Below, one piece after another: positions 38,276 through 47,454 of a DNA stretch of 64,000 nt. A model generated the notes under the pieces. The model was not told the origin of the DNA and did no database searches. It saw only the letters and a list, made by a program, of their open reading frames with translations. The stretch comes from Candidatus Contendobacter odensis Run_B_J11. Its GTDB lineage: Bacteria > Pseudomonadota > Gammaproteobacteria > Competibacterales > Competibacteraceae. A program made the translations under genes and the position numbers. Location: contig NZ_CBTK010000295.1 of NCBI RefSeq assembly GCF_000531125.1, positions 53,076 to 117,075 on the forward strand. The letters are read 5' to 3'. Each line of letters opens with the position of its first letter. The stretch's first letter is position 1.

Positions 38276-38676
38276 TCTTCATTTCCCTTCTGTTGGTTGA
38301 ATCGTGGATGAAGGATTGTGTTAATCCCATGGAAACAAAGCAAAAATCACGCTATAAAAGTAATATACCTTTAATAACAACACCTTAAAAATCAACTAAT
38401 TGACTATGAAATCCAATACGGTGTAAAAAAATCCTGACACTTTTTTTGAGGCAGATTGTGCATTTTCATCGGTATATCTGTACCGCAACTCGTCGAAAAA
38501 TTGTGTAAGTATTTATAAGTTAAGTTTTTATCAAAAAGCTCTGCATCAGCATCGCCTCTGCTTTATGGAAATTCAGGGTGTAAAATTTCCTGACAAGGGG
38601 AAATCAACAGCGAGATAGATTCGGTTGAACCCCATCAAGCCCAACATATGGGGAAAAAATACAACCATCGCTTGGT
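38276..38676. other. 401-base A+T-rich gap without a gene
   Basis: I see no coding frame or RNA gene. It contains two further copies of the GTGTAAAA(TTT/AAA)CCTGAC motif, at 38420-38440 and 38577-38598, and the upstream region of the exported-protein gene. Confidence 0.6.
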
Positions 38677-39765
38677 CTAAACTCCGGGAAGACTTCGGAC
38701 TTCATCCGGGGTTGCATTGATTGACATTCCCGGTTCGATCCAATCTCTAGGGTTGATTTGCGCCCGCCATGCGGTCGGAGTGGTTCCCGACCAGCGCCGG
38801 AAAGCGCGGGTGAACGCAGCAGCGTCACCATAATCAAGAGTCGCTGCGATCTGCACCATGCTCATGCGGGTATTTTCGAGCAACTGGCGGGCGATCTCGT
38901 AGCGAACTTCGGCCACCAACCCTTGGAACGTCGCGCCCTGCGCCTCCAGCCGCCGGTTCAGGGTACGGCGATGCATCGAAAAAAGCCGCGCCACCTGTTC
39001 CAGGGAACTTTGATGGGTGATCAACAGGTTTCGCAATACGCGGCGCAACAGACTCACCCAGTCACCGTTGCTTAGATTTTCAAGTGCGGCGATTTGCTGT
39101 TGGAGCGTTTGGCACAGGTTGGGATCAGCCCCCGCTACGGGACGGTCAAGCCACGTCGCCGGGAAAACCAGTGCCGTCTGCTCCATGTCGAAACGCAGCC
39201 GCGACTGAAAAAAGCAGCGGAACGATTTGATATCGCTGGGTCGGCGGTGGGAGAACAGCACCTCGTCCGGTACCCAGGCAGCGCCACACAGTGCCCGTAT
39301 GATGTTGCAAGTAATAGCGATGGCGCCATCGTAAATCTGGTCGGAGCCTTCCACGCCTGGCTGATAAATCGCGTAGCCCAGCACCGCGATGCCCTGCTCG
39401 ACCGATAAATTCGGCACCGCACCCCGGTCATGCAGGTGCAGGTGAAAAACCAGATTGCGCAGCGCCGAACCCACATCCGGCGAGTGCTGCGCCAGCAAGC
39501 CGATGAGGCCGAGCGACGATAGCCCGGCCCGCTGTCCCATCAACAGTCCGAAATGAGCGCAGTGCGTTTGCGCCGCACAGACTTTCAACAACCGGCCCAT
39601 GGTGGCGAAGGGAATCGAGTTTTCGGGGTCGTCGAACAGGCTCAAATCGAGGCCGACATCGGCCATGATTTCCGCCGGGTCAACTTCCAACTCCCGCAAC
39701 ACCTGGAAAACTCCGATGAGGGGACCAACCCGCAAACTGCCTTCAGTAATCACGCTTTTTTGCAT
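38677..39765 (-). CDS. AraC-family transcriptional regulator
   Basis: A 362-residue regulator. The N-terminal part (about 20-210) is the AraC-binding-type sensor domain found in OruR/ArgR-like regulators (LGLIGLLAQHSPDVGSAL). The C-terminal part has two HTH motifs: SLEQVARLFSMHRRTLNRRL and SMVQIAATLDYGDAAAFTRAFRRWSGTTP. It probably activates genes for a small metabolite, not identifiable from sequence. I prefer the ATG at 39765, though one at 39852 is open and neither has a strong ribosome site. The SYLF lipoprotein gene is divergent. Confidence 0.88.
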   Translation of the reverse strand: MQKSVITEGSLRVGPLIGVFQVLRELEVDPAEIMADVGLDLSLFDDPENSIPFATMGRLLKVCAAQTHCAHFGLLMGQRAGLSSLGLIGLLAQHSPDVGSALRNLVFHLHLHDRGAVPNLSVEQGIAVLGYAIYQPGVEGSDQIYDGAIAITCNIIRALCGAAWVPDEVLFSHRRPSDIKSFRCFFQSRLRFDMEQTALVFPATWLDRPVAGADPNLCQTLQQQIAALENLSNGDWVSLLRRVLRNLLITHQSSLEQVARLFSMHRRTLNRRLEAQGATFQGLVAEVRYEIARQLLENTRMSMVQIAATLDYGDAAAFTRAFRRWSGTTPTAWRAQINPRDWIEPGMSINATPDEVRSLPGV

Positions 39766-40024
39766 CAAAAAAAGAGATACTCCTGGCTCTGTAATCGGGT
39801 ACGACCTTCGCTGTGCGTTGCAAAGTTCCGAAATAATGTCGTAATGAGTCAAGAATAGAGGGAGTTTTAAGAGAGAATCTTAAAAGTTATTTATCCGCAC
39901 CGAGTGGGTCAACACCTTTGAACCGCATGGTGGGAAAATCTAAACTTCGCTGGCCGCTGTACGCCACTACTGGCGGCAGTAAGCGGGCTTCACCGCAGCA
40001 TCCAAATAGATTAGGAGATGAACC

Positions 40025-40606
40025 ATGCATGTATTCCGTACCTTCATAGTGCCGCTGATGATCGCCTTGGGTCTCGGCTTGCAGTCCTGTTCGACCGCGC
40101 CCATGTCCCCATACCAGATTGACGAGCAGCGCAGCTCGATTCGCGAGATGGCGAACGACACGCTGGGACAACTCTACCAGCAATATCCCGGCGCGCGCCG
40201 GCAGATCGAACGCGCGGCCGGTTACGCGGTTTTCAGCAACTTCGGCTTAAAAGTCCTGTTCATGGGCAGCGCCACCGGCGAAGGGATCGCCGTCAGTCGC
40301 GCCACGCGGCGAGAAACATTCATGCGGATGGTCGAATTGCAACCCGGCTACGGTTTCGGTGTGCAGCGGTTCCGGCTGGTATTCGTGTTTGAAACGCAGC
40401 AATCCCTCGATCAGTTCATGAATTCGGGTTGGGAATTCGGGGCGAATGCGATGGCGTCAGCGAAAACCAGCACCCAGCAGATGGGGAATCAGTTGGGTGT
40501 ATCGGTATCGCCAGGGGTGCTGATGTACCAACTCAGCGATCAGGGCGCTATCGTTGGAGTCAGCATTACTGGCGCCAAGTATTACCCCGACCAGAATTTG
40601 AATTAG
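40025..40606 (+). CDS. SYLF/YSC84-domain lipoprotein
   Basis: A 193-residue lipoprotein with an AGGAGATGAACC ribosome site. The signal ends in LGLQSC (lipobox). The mature protein is a SYLF/Ysc84 domain: AGYAVFSNFGLKVLFMGSATGEG, FGVQRFRLVFVFET, and a glycine-rich GAKYYPDQNLN end. SYLF domains bind lipids in eukaryotes; bacterial members are periplasmic or outer-membrane lipoproteins of unknown role. The ion-channel gene follows closely. Confidence 0.88.
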   Translation: MHVFRTFIVPLMIALGLGLQSCSTAPMSPYQIDEQRSSIREMANDTLGQLYQQYPGARRQIERAAGYAVFSNFGLKVLFMGSATGEGIAVSRATRRETFMRMVELQPGYGFGVQRFRLVFVFETQQSLDQFMNSGWEFGANAMASAKTSTQQMGNQLGVSVSPGVLMYQLSDQGAIVGVSITGAKYYPDQNLN

Positions 40607-40661
40607 CTTGAATCGGTCCCGGTTGATTCGCCCAGCGTCTGATCAGAAGACCAGCGAATTC

Positions 40662-41486
40662 ATGCCGAGCATCCCGTCGTTAAAACGACGCATGGCGACG
40701 TCCAGACCAGCGCAGAACGCCAATGACAATTCCGGAGTTCTGCGCTTTTCGGTCGCCTTCTTTCTCGTTGCGCTGGTGCTGCTGTACGTTACGGCTCCGT
40801 TTGTGGAGCAATTCCAGGGCGGCGTTCTCATCGAAGCAGCGCTGATGACGCTGGTGTTATCCACCGCAGTGATGGCCGTGGGCGGCCATCGGCGAACGCT
40901 GGTGTGGGCGATGGCCTTTACCGTGCCGGCCATGGCGGAAAAATGGCTGCATTATTGGTGGCCGGATCTGCTGCCCCCGCATGTCTCGATGTGGACTGGC
41001 CTGCTGGGCGTTGGGTTCATCGTGCTGAACCTGCTGCGATTCATCCTCAAAGCGCCCCGGGTCAATTCCGAAGTCCTGTGCGCGGGCGTTGCAACCTATC
41101 TGCTGCTGGGATTGCTCTGGGCGTTTGCCTACATTCTGGTCGCCCAGATCAACCCGGACTCCTTTGCTTTCACCGTCGGACCTGTCGCCAGCCATTCGCT
41201 GAAAGGTTTCAACAGCCTTTATTTCAGCATCACCACGCTCGCCACTTCCAGCTACGGCGACATCATCCCTGTGTCAGGAATAGCGCGGATGCTGGCGATG
41301 ATGCAGTCGGTGGTAGGCATGTTCTATGTCACCCTGTTAATCGCCCGCCTGGTGTCGCTCTATTCTTCCCAAGGGTTGTCCGAGGATAGGAACGATCCGA
41401 TTGATAACCGATTGGCAGAAGCCGTGGATAAGCCCGAATCCGCACTGGATTCACTACCGAGTTCAGATCCGGTATCGTCCCGTTGA
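40662..41486 (+). CDS. two-pore-type ion channel protein (Ion_trans_2)
   Basis: A 274-residue membrane protein with about six hydrophobic segments. The pore region sits between the last two: [23 protein letters not shown]. Potassium channels normally read TVGYGD in the filter; here the two residues before YGD are both Ser, so selectivity is uncertain. No RCK domain follows; the tail is hydrophilic. I use the ATG at 40662; a TTG at 40608 is also open. It may be co-transcribed with the lipoprotein upstream. Confidence 0.8.
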   Translation: MPSIPSLKRRMATSRPAQNANDNSGVLRFSVAFFLVALVLLYVTAPFVEQFQGGVLIEAALMTLVLSTAVMAVGGHRRTLVWAMAFTVPAMAEKWLHYWWPDLLPPHVSMWTGLLGVGFIVLNLLRFILKAPRVNSEVLCAGVATYLLLGLLWAFAYILVAQINPDSFAFTVGPVASHSLKGFNSLYFSITTLATSSYGDIIPVSGIARMLAMMQSVVGMFYVTLLIARLVSLYSSQGLSEDRNDPIDNRLAEAVDKPESALDSLPSSDPVSSR

Positions 41487-41592
41487 CCCGGAGGTTGCCG
41501 ATGCAGGGTTCGCGACCAGTACGCCTTTGGTGTACAAGACAACGATGTCTCACTCATTGGCCCCTTTCAATATCCACGATGACCGCGCAGCA

Positions 41593-42651
41593 ATGAATGA
41601 CTCAGTGTTTTCCAGCCAGCGGCGGCAGGATTTTCACTACGATTTACCACCGGATTTGATCGCCCAACACCCGCCAGCGCGGCGCGGTGATAGCCGACTT
41701 CTGACTCTGGATGGTGCGACCGGCGCGCTTGGCGACCGGTGGTTTCGTGATCTGCCGGAACTGCTGCGGCCCGGCGATTTGCTGGTGTTCAACGATACCC
41801 GGGTGATTCCTGCCCGCTTGCACGGGCGCAAGGCCAGCGGTGGACGGATTGAGATTTTGGTCGAGCGGCTGCTGGATGAGCGGCGGGCGCTGGTTCATAT
41901 CCACGCCAGCAAAGCGCCTAAACCGGGCGGATTGCTGCTGCTGGATGCCGGTTTTACTGCTACCGTATTGGCTCGCCACGCTGATCTATTTGAAATTCGC
42001 GTTGAACGCGATGAACCGCTGCTGGCGCTCCTGGAGCAGCACGGGCAAATGCCACTGCCGCCCTACATTCACCGTCAACCGACCCCGGAAGACGCCGAAC
42101 GCTATCAGACGGTTTACGCCCGCCAACCCGGCGCGGTCGCCGCCCCGACCGCCGGCTTGCACTTCGAGCAAACCCTGCTCGACCAAATCACCGCGATGGG
42201 TGTGGAGCAAACCTTTATCACCCTGCACGTCGGTGCGGGCACCTTCCAGCCGCTGCGGGTTGAGCGGATCGAAGATCATGTGATGCACGCAGAGCGGATC
42301 GAAGTCAGCGCAACAGTCTGCGAACGCATTCGGGCGACTCAGGCCCGCAGCGGGCGGGTGATTGCGGTGGGCACCACTGCAGTGCGAGCCTTGGAAACGG
42401 CGGCTCAAAATGGCGTACTTCAGCCCTGGCACGGCGAAACCCGTATCTTCCTTTATCCGGGCTGCCGCTTTCACTGCGTGGATGCGCTGATCACCAACTT
42501 TCATCTGCCGGAATCCACCCTGCTGATGCTGGTGGCGGCGTTTGCTGGCCATGCCGAGATTTTAAGCGTCTATCGCCACGCGGTCGAACAACGCTACCGC
42601 TTCTTCAGCTACGGCGATGCCATGTTTCTCACCCGCCGGCGGCAAGCCTGA
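41593..42651 (+). CDS. queA: tRNA preQ1(34) S-adenosylmethionine ribosyltransferase-isomerase QueA
   Basis: QueA moves the ribosyl part of SAM onto preQ1 in tRNA to form epoxyqueuosine. From the ATG at 41593 the protein has 352 residues, near the E. coli length. Marks are [57 protein letters not shown] and [21 protein letters not shown] longer frame upstream overlaps the channel gene and lacks similarity. The usual follower tgt is absent; htpX comes next. Confidence 0.96.
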   Translation: MNDSVFSSQRRQDFHYDLPPDLIAQHPPARRGDSRLLTLDGATGALGDRWFRDLPELLRPGDLLVFNDTRVIPARLHGRKASGGRIEILVERLLDERRALVHIHASKAPKPGGLLLLDAGFTATVLARHADLFEIRVERDEPLLALLEQHGQMPLPPYIHRQPTPEDAERYQTVYARQPGAVAAPTAGLHFEQTLLDQITAMGVEQTFITLHVGAGTFQPLRVERIEDHVMHAERIEVSATVCERIRATQARSGRVIAVGTTAVRALETAAQNGVLQPWHGETRIFLYPGCRFHCVDALITNFHLPESTLLMLVAAFAGHAEILSVYRHAVEQRYRFFSYGDAMFLTRRRQA

Positions 42652-42721
42652 GCGAGGCAGCTTGAATTTTACGGCGCTGTGCCTATAGATTCGCCCATCG
42701 TTCTTCCAATGGAGTGTCACC

Positions 42722-43606
42722 ATGAAACGTACTTTCCTGTTCCTCGCCACCAACCTGGCGGTCGTGTTACTGCTGGGCATGATCGCCCGTCTGCTGGGCG
42801 TGGACCGCTTCCTGCACCAGTCCGGCCTGAATCTCCCCAGCCTGCTGATTTTTGCCGCCATCTTCGGAATGGGCGGCTCGCTGATCTCGCTGCTGATGTC
42901 GAAATGGATCGCCAAAAGGTCGGTCGGTGCCCAAGTCATTGAGCAACCCCAGACCCAAACCGAACGCTGGCTGGTAGAAACCGTGCGCAAACAGGCGCAA
43001 GTGGCGGGTATCGGGATGCCGGAAGTCGCGCTCTACCAATCGCCGGAACCGAATGCCTTTGCCACCGGCGCTAATCGCAATGCGGCGCTGGTAGCGGTCA
43101 GCACTGGCTTGCTGCAACAAATGACCGAGGACGAAGTGGAAGCGGTACTCGGTCATGAGGTCAGCCACGTTGCCAATGGCGACATGGTGACGCTGAGCCT
43201 GTTGCAGGGCGTGTTGAATACTTTTGTGATTGTGCTGGCGCGGGTAGTCGGCTATGTGGTGGATCGGGCGCTGTCTTCCGACAACGAAAATCGCCGCCCC
43301 GGTATTGGTTTTATGCTGACCAGTTTTGTCATGGAAATCCTGTTCGGCTTCCTGGCCTCACTGGTGGTGATGGGGTTCAGCCGTCACCGCGAGTTCCATG
43401 CTGACGCCGGTGGTGCCCGACTGGCGGGTCGCGGCAAGATGATCGCGGCGCTGGAACGACTGCGGCAATTGCATGAACCCTCGCAACTGCCTTCGCAAAT
43501 GGCGGCGTTTGGGATCAACGGTGGTTTGGGCAAAGGCTTGCGCAAGCTGTTGATGACTCATCCGCCACTGGAAGAGCGGATCGCGGCGCTGCGGCAGCAG
43601 GCATAG
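42722..43606 (+). CDS. htpX: inner-membrane zinc metalloprotease HtpX
   Basis: HtpX degrades misfolded membrane proteins together with FtsH. The 294 residues show two N-terminal helices, the zinc motif [14 protein letters not shown] near residue 140, two more helices, and the third zinc ligand region [17 protein letters not shown]. The length and order match E. coli HtpX. The ATG follows a GGAG-containing leader. Expression in E. coli is under CpxR control; no such box is obvious here. Confidence 0.97.
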   Translation: MKRTFLFLATNLAVVLLLGMIARLLGVDRFLHQSGLNLPSLLIFAAIFGMGGSLISLLMSKWIAKRSVGAQVIEQPQTQTERWLVETVRKQAQVAGIGMPEVALYQSPEPNAFATGANRNAALVAVSTGLLQQMTEDEVEAVLGHEVSHVANGDMVTLSLLQGVLNTFVIVLARVVGYVVDRALSSDNENRRPGIGFMLTSFVMEILFGFLASLVVMGFSRHREFHADAGGARLAGRGKMIAALERLRQLHEPSQLPSQMAAFGINGGLGKGLRKLLMTHPPLEERIAALRQQA

Positions 43607-43620
43607 CCGCTAAAATCAGT

Positions 43621-43644
43621 GCATCAGTCCGCCAGGACTGATGC
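43621..43644. terminator. hairpin between convergent htpX and pilZ gene
   Basis: GCATCAGTCC and GGACTGATGC form a perfect 10-bp stem with a four-base loop. On the minus strand TTTT follows after five bases, so it best serves the PilZ gene and may act in both directions. Confidence 0.6.
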
Positions 43645-43673
43645 GGGCCAGGAATTAAAACCGAAAGCGTGGG

Positions 43674-44072
43674 TTATTTTTTCCGCATGGGATAGTGCGT
43701 CAATAAATAGCGTTCCTGGCTCCACAACGTCGAGAAGGGAATTTCGCTATCTGGCATGTAGAGCGCAATTTCGCCATCCTGAATGCGCACAATCGAGCCA
43801 CGGATCGACATCTGTGGCTGGCGGCGAAACTTTAGCGATCCTTGAATCCAATCGCCCGGCGCCAGTGTGGGTAGAGGGGTAATGATGTAGCGCACCCCGT
43901 GCGTTGAACAATCCACCACCTCATAATCACGCGAACCAATCAGCAGGCGAGGACGTTCCGCATAGGGAAAATGGAGACGATAGGACTCGCGTCTTTCCGC
44001 TGTAGCAGAGGCTTCAGCGGAGGGCGCAGCTTGATCAGGGAGTGCTAGGTCGGAGGGTGCGGGCATAGCCAA
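43674..44072 (-). CDS. PilZ domain protein
   Basis: A 132-residue protein with one PilZ domain, the c-di-GMP receptor fold. The RxxxR motif appears as RRESYRLHFP near residue 27, and the (D/N)xSxxG motif as DCSTHGVRY near residue 54, so ligand binding is likely intact. It probably governs a surface or motility output. The upstream gene xseA ends 15 bases before its ATG, so the two may share a transcript. Confidence 0.9.
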   Translation of the reverse strand: MAMPAPSDLALPDQAAPSAEASATAERRESYRLHFPYAERPRLLIGSRDYEVVDCSTHGVRYIITPLPTLAPGDWIQGSLKFRRQPQMSIRGSIVRIQDGEIALYMPDSEIPFSTLWSQERYLLTHYPMRKK

Positions 44073-44087
44073 GACCTGTAGGGCGAT

Positions 44088-45464
44088 TTAACGATTCGGG
44101 TGTGAGTCTACTATCAAGTCTAGCGCGGAAACTACCGTAATTTCACAGCGCAGATGGCCTTTGCTCAGAAGCATTTCCACTGTCTCGCCGATGTGCGCCT
44201 CGTCGGCCCGCCGCAGAATTTCTCCGCTGGGATACCGGCGCACGATGGCATAGCCGCGATTCAGCGTCGCTAGCGGACTCAAGCTGTGCAGATTTCGACC
44301 CAGGCTCTGCAATTGATGGGAAGCCGTGTACAGATGTAAGCGGATGGCCGCCGGTAGCTGCTGTTCCAGCGTGTCCAGTCGCTGCTGGGCATCGCGCAAC
44401 CGGATCGCCGGCGTCTGCGCCTTCAGCCGTCCCGCCCATCCCGCCAGTCGCAGCCGTTCCCGCTCCAACCGGTGATGTAGCGCCTGCCGCAGCCGTTGAT
44501 CCAGTTCATCGATCCGCTGGGTAGCGTCTCGCAGGCGCGGTTGCAACCGATTCAGCCGTCGCGCCAGTTCGTCGAGCTTCTGCCGCTGGTGGGCGAGTCG
44601 CCGTTGGATCGCGTTTTCCAATTGTTCGGCCAATAACTCAACCCGATGCTGCCATTCCAGCCGGTCGGGACTGGCTAATTCCGCCGCTGCGGTGGGGGTA
44701 GCCGCCCGCAGGTCGGCGGCGAAATCAGCGACCGTAACATCCGTTTCATGACCAATGCCAGTCACCAGTGGGATCGGACAGGCATGAATCGCCCGCGCTA
44801 CCGTTTCCTGATTAAAGGCCCACAAATCTTCCAGCGAGCCACCGCCGCGCACCAGCAACAATACATCGCAGTCCCGGCGCTGGGAGGCCACCCGGATGGC
44901 GCTGGCGATACGCTCTGCCGCCTCTTCGCCCTGCACCGGAACCGGATAGAGCAGTACCGGCAGGCAGGGACAGCGCCGGCGCAGCACACTCAGTACATCG
45001 CGGAGGGCGGCGCCGCTGGCCGAAGTGATGACGCCGATCCGGCGCGGAAAGCGAGGCAGCGGCTGCTTGCGTTCCGGCGCAAACAGCCCTTCCCGTTCCA
45101 GCCGCAGCCGCAATTCATCGTAAGCCTGCCGCAGCGCCCCAGCGCCGGCTTCCTCGACATACTCGACGATGATCTGAAAATCGCCACGCGCTTCGTACAA
45201 ACTGATCCGGCCCCGCACCAACACCTGCTGACCATTGCGCGGACAGTCACGAAACAGGAAGGCGCGGTTCTGGAACAGGGCGCAACGGACCTGTGACTTG
45301 GCGTCCTTGAGCGAGAAATAGAGGTGGCCGGAAGATGGGCGGGACAGATTGGAGACTTCACCCTCCACCCAAAGGACCGAGAATTCGCCTTCCAACAGGC
45401 TGCGCACCTCCTGGTTCAGGCGGGAAACAGTGTAGGGGACACGGTCGGGAACAGCTATGGTCAT
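44088..45464 (-). CDS. xseA: exodeoxyribonuclease VII large subunit
   Basis: XseA with XseB degrades single-stranded DNA. The 458-residue protein has the N-terminal OB fold (VSRLNQEVRSLLEGEF, LWVEGEVSNLSRPSSGHLYFSLKD), the catalytic core (FPRRIGVITSASGAALRDVL; LLVRGGGSLEDLWAFNQE; GIGHETDVTVADFAADLRAATPTAAAE), and a long coiled coil. I start at the ATG at 45464; the 36-residue extension upstream shows no similarity. xseB is not in the window. Confidence 0.97.
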   Translation of the reverse strand: MTIAVPDRVPYTVSRLNQEVRSLLEGEFSVLWVEGEVSNLSRPSSGHLYFSLKDAKSQVRCALFQNRAFLFRDCPRNGQQVLVRGRISLYEARGDFQIIVEYVEEAGAGALRQAYDELRLRLEREGLFAPERKQPLPRFPRRIGVITSASGAALRDVLSVLRRRCPCLPVLLYPVPVQGEEAAERIASAIRVASQRRDCDVLLLVRGGGSLEDLWAFNQETVARAIHACPIPLVTGIGHETDVTVADFAADLRAATPTAAAELASPDRLEWQHRVELLAEQLENAIQRRLAHQRQKLDELARRLNRLQPRLRDATQRIDELDQRLRQALHHRLERERLRLAGWAGRLKAQTPAIRLRDAQQRLDTLEQQLPAAIRLHLYTASHQLQSLGRNLHSLSPLATLNRGYAIVRRYPSGEILRRADEAHIGETVEMLLSKGHLRCEITVVSALDLIVDSHPNR

Positions 45465-45574
45465 TGTGAAAAGCCTTGAAGTGTTGCCGCCAGTTTTATG
45501 CGACCGGCGCTGAGCGCAGAAGACCGCTAAAGCGAAATCCCGGTGATGCCCCCCGCCCCACACCCAGCGCAACC

Positions 45575-46423
45575 CTATTTGCGCAAAACCAGATTACGGC
45601 TTGAATTCGATGGACTCGATTCAGCATTCAGAAACGGTTGCAACAATAAATCCATTAAACCGGTGGCCCGTTGGTCGCGAAAAGACTCTAACCCAATGAT
45701 CATGCCGATATGACCAGCGCCCGGTTGCTCCCGATAGGTGCCAAAGAGCCGATCCCACCACGGCAGGTTAAAACCAAAATTGCTATTGGTTTCTTCCGGG
45801 TAGATCGAGTGGTGAACCCGGTGCATGTCGGGCGTTACCAGCAGCCAGCGCAATCCCCGATCCAGCCGCTCCGGCAAGTGGACGTTGCCATGATTGAACA
45901 TCGCGGTGGCATTCAGGATCACCTCGAACAACATCACTACCACCGGTGGCGCTCCCAACGCCACCACCACCCCCAGCTTGATCAGCATGGACAGCACAAT
46001 TTCCAGCGGATGAAAGCGCAAGGCGGTCGTCACATCGAAATCCAGATCGGAATGGTGCATCCGATGCAGCCGCCACAGCAGCGGCGCTTTATGGAACAGC
46101 ACATGCTGGGCGTAAATCGCTAAATCCAATAGCAGCAGGGAGGCGATGCCCGCCAGCCACAAGGGGGCAGGTAGCCAGTGAAACAGACCCCAGCCCCGCG
46201 CCTCCGCCAGCCCTGCCACCCCGACCGCCAGCACCGGGAACACCAGCCGCACCACTACGCTATCCACTACGATGATGCCAAGGTTAGCCGGCCAGCGTTG
46301 AGTGCGTCGCAGGTTCAGCACCCGGCGCGGCTGTCGCCATTCCCACAGCATCATCAGCGCCAGCATTGCGGCGAAACCGCTGAGACGGATGATCGGTTCG
46401 TAATGCAGTAATAGGTGGGTCAT
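45575..46423 (-). CDS. sterol desaturase/fatty acid hydroxylase family protein
   Basis: A 282-residue membrane protein with the di-iron histidine clusters of the fatty-acid hydroxylase superfamily: HVLFH, then LHRMHHSD, then NHGNVH, then HRVHHS. Helices flank the clusters. Bacterial members modify lipids, sterols or carotenoids; the substrate cannot be told from sequence. It lies 110 bases upstream of xseA with no evident functional link. Confidence 0.9.
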   Translation of the reverse strand: MTHLLLHYEPIIRLSGFAAMLALMMLWEWRQPRRVLNLRRTQRWPANLGIIVVDSVVVRLVFPVLAVGVAGLAEARGWGLFHWLPAPLWLAGIASLLLLDLAIYAQHVLFHKAPLLWRLHRMHHSDLDFDVTTALRFHPLEIVLSMLIKLGVVVALGAPPVVVMLFEVILNATAMFNHGNVHLPERLDRGLRWLLVTPDMHRVHHSIYPEETNSNFGFNLPWWDRLFGTYREQPGAGHIGMIIGLESFRDQRATGLMDLLLQPFLNAESSPSNSSRNLVLRK

Positions 46424-46581
46424 GGGCTACTTTCCAGTCAGCGGATCGCGGGTCGCCTGTTTTAGTGCCGCAAAGTATGGATGCCAGCAATGCGGATAGA
46501 CACCAGAAACTACGGCAATCCTTGCTGCCGATGCTCAGCGCTCATGGTGAATCGTGCAGGTCAGGCAAAGCCAACAGTGGG

Positions 46582-47373
46582 TCAGCGAATGAAGCCCCAA
46601 TGACTTGGCGCTGACGCCGGCAAATCGAACCGCTCTGGATAACGCACCGCCAGCAGATACAAACCGTCGGCAGGCGCAGTGACTCCAGCCTGAGTTCGGT
46701 CGCACCGTCCCAGCACTTCCTGCGCCCATTCCAGCGGGCGGTCGCCAGCACCAATCGCCAGCAATACCCCGGCGATATTGCGCACCATGTGATGCAAAAA
46801 AGCATTGGCTTCCACCTCCAGCACCACACCGTCGCCATGCCGTTGCACCGTCAGTTCAAGAATTTCCCGAACCGGATGCCGGGCCTGACATTCGGCGGCG
46901 CGGAAGGCGCTGAAATCGTGCTGGCCCACCAATGCCTGCCCGGCGGCGTGCATCCGACCGGCATCGAGCGGTCGGTAATACCAGGTGGCCCGCTGGTGCC
47001 AGAGCGCTGATCGCTGGGGTTGGTTGAGGATTAAATACCGGTAGCGACGGGTCAGCGCCGAAAACCGGGCATGAAAATCATCCGGCACTTCACTGGCCCA
47101 GTTCAAGCTGATGTCGGGCGGCAGATGAGCATTGCCACCGCGCACCCAAGCTCGCACCGAACGCGCCGCTGTCGTGTCGAAATGCGCCACTTGGGCGACG
47201 CCATGCACCCCGGTATCGGTGCGACCGGCGCACACCAGTCGAATCGGATGATCCGCAACCTGGGCCAGCGCCTGTTCCAGACTGGACTGTACGGTTCGTA
47301 CTCCAGTCCGCTGCATCTGCCAGCCCCGGAAGCCGGCCCCATCGTATTGGACGCTCAATGCCACCCGCGTCAT
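46582..47373 (-). CDS. truA: tRNA pseudouridine synthase A
   Basis: TruA makes pseudouridine at positions 38-40 of tRNA anticodon stems. The 263 residues contain the start VALSVQYDGAGFRGWQ, the catalytic Asp in VCAGRTDTGVHGVAQV, and NAFLHHMVRNIAGVLLAIG, all TruA signatures. The L,D-transpeptidase gene lies upstream on the same strand, separated by a terminator. Confidence 0.97.
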   Translation of the reverse strand: MTRVALSVQYDGAGFRGWQMQRTGVRTVQSSLEQALAQVADHPIRLVCAGRTDTGVHGVAQVAHFDTTAARSVRAWVRGGNAHLPPDISLNWASEVPDDFHARFSALTRRYRYLILNQPQRSALWHQRATWYYRPLDAGRMHAAGQALVGQHDFSAFRAAECQARHPVREILELTVQRHGDGVVLEVEANAFLHHMVRNIAGVLLAIGAGDRPLEWAQEVLGRCDRTQAGVTAPADGLYLLAVRYPERFDLPASAPSHWGFIR

Positions 47374-47392
47374 CTTGTTCGCTCGAATTCGC

Positions 47393-47428
47393 CAATAAAA
47401 AATCCCCCAGCCGGTGCGGTCGGGGGAT
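47393..47428 (-). terminator. Rho-independent terminator after the L,D-transpeptidase gene
   Basis: On the minus strand ATCCCCC and GGGGGAT close a G+C-rich hairpin followed by six T. It begins 27 bases beyond the stop codon and separates the gene from truA. Confidence 0.85.
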
Positions 47429-47454
47429 CGTCAATAGAGCAAGAAAGTACAGTG

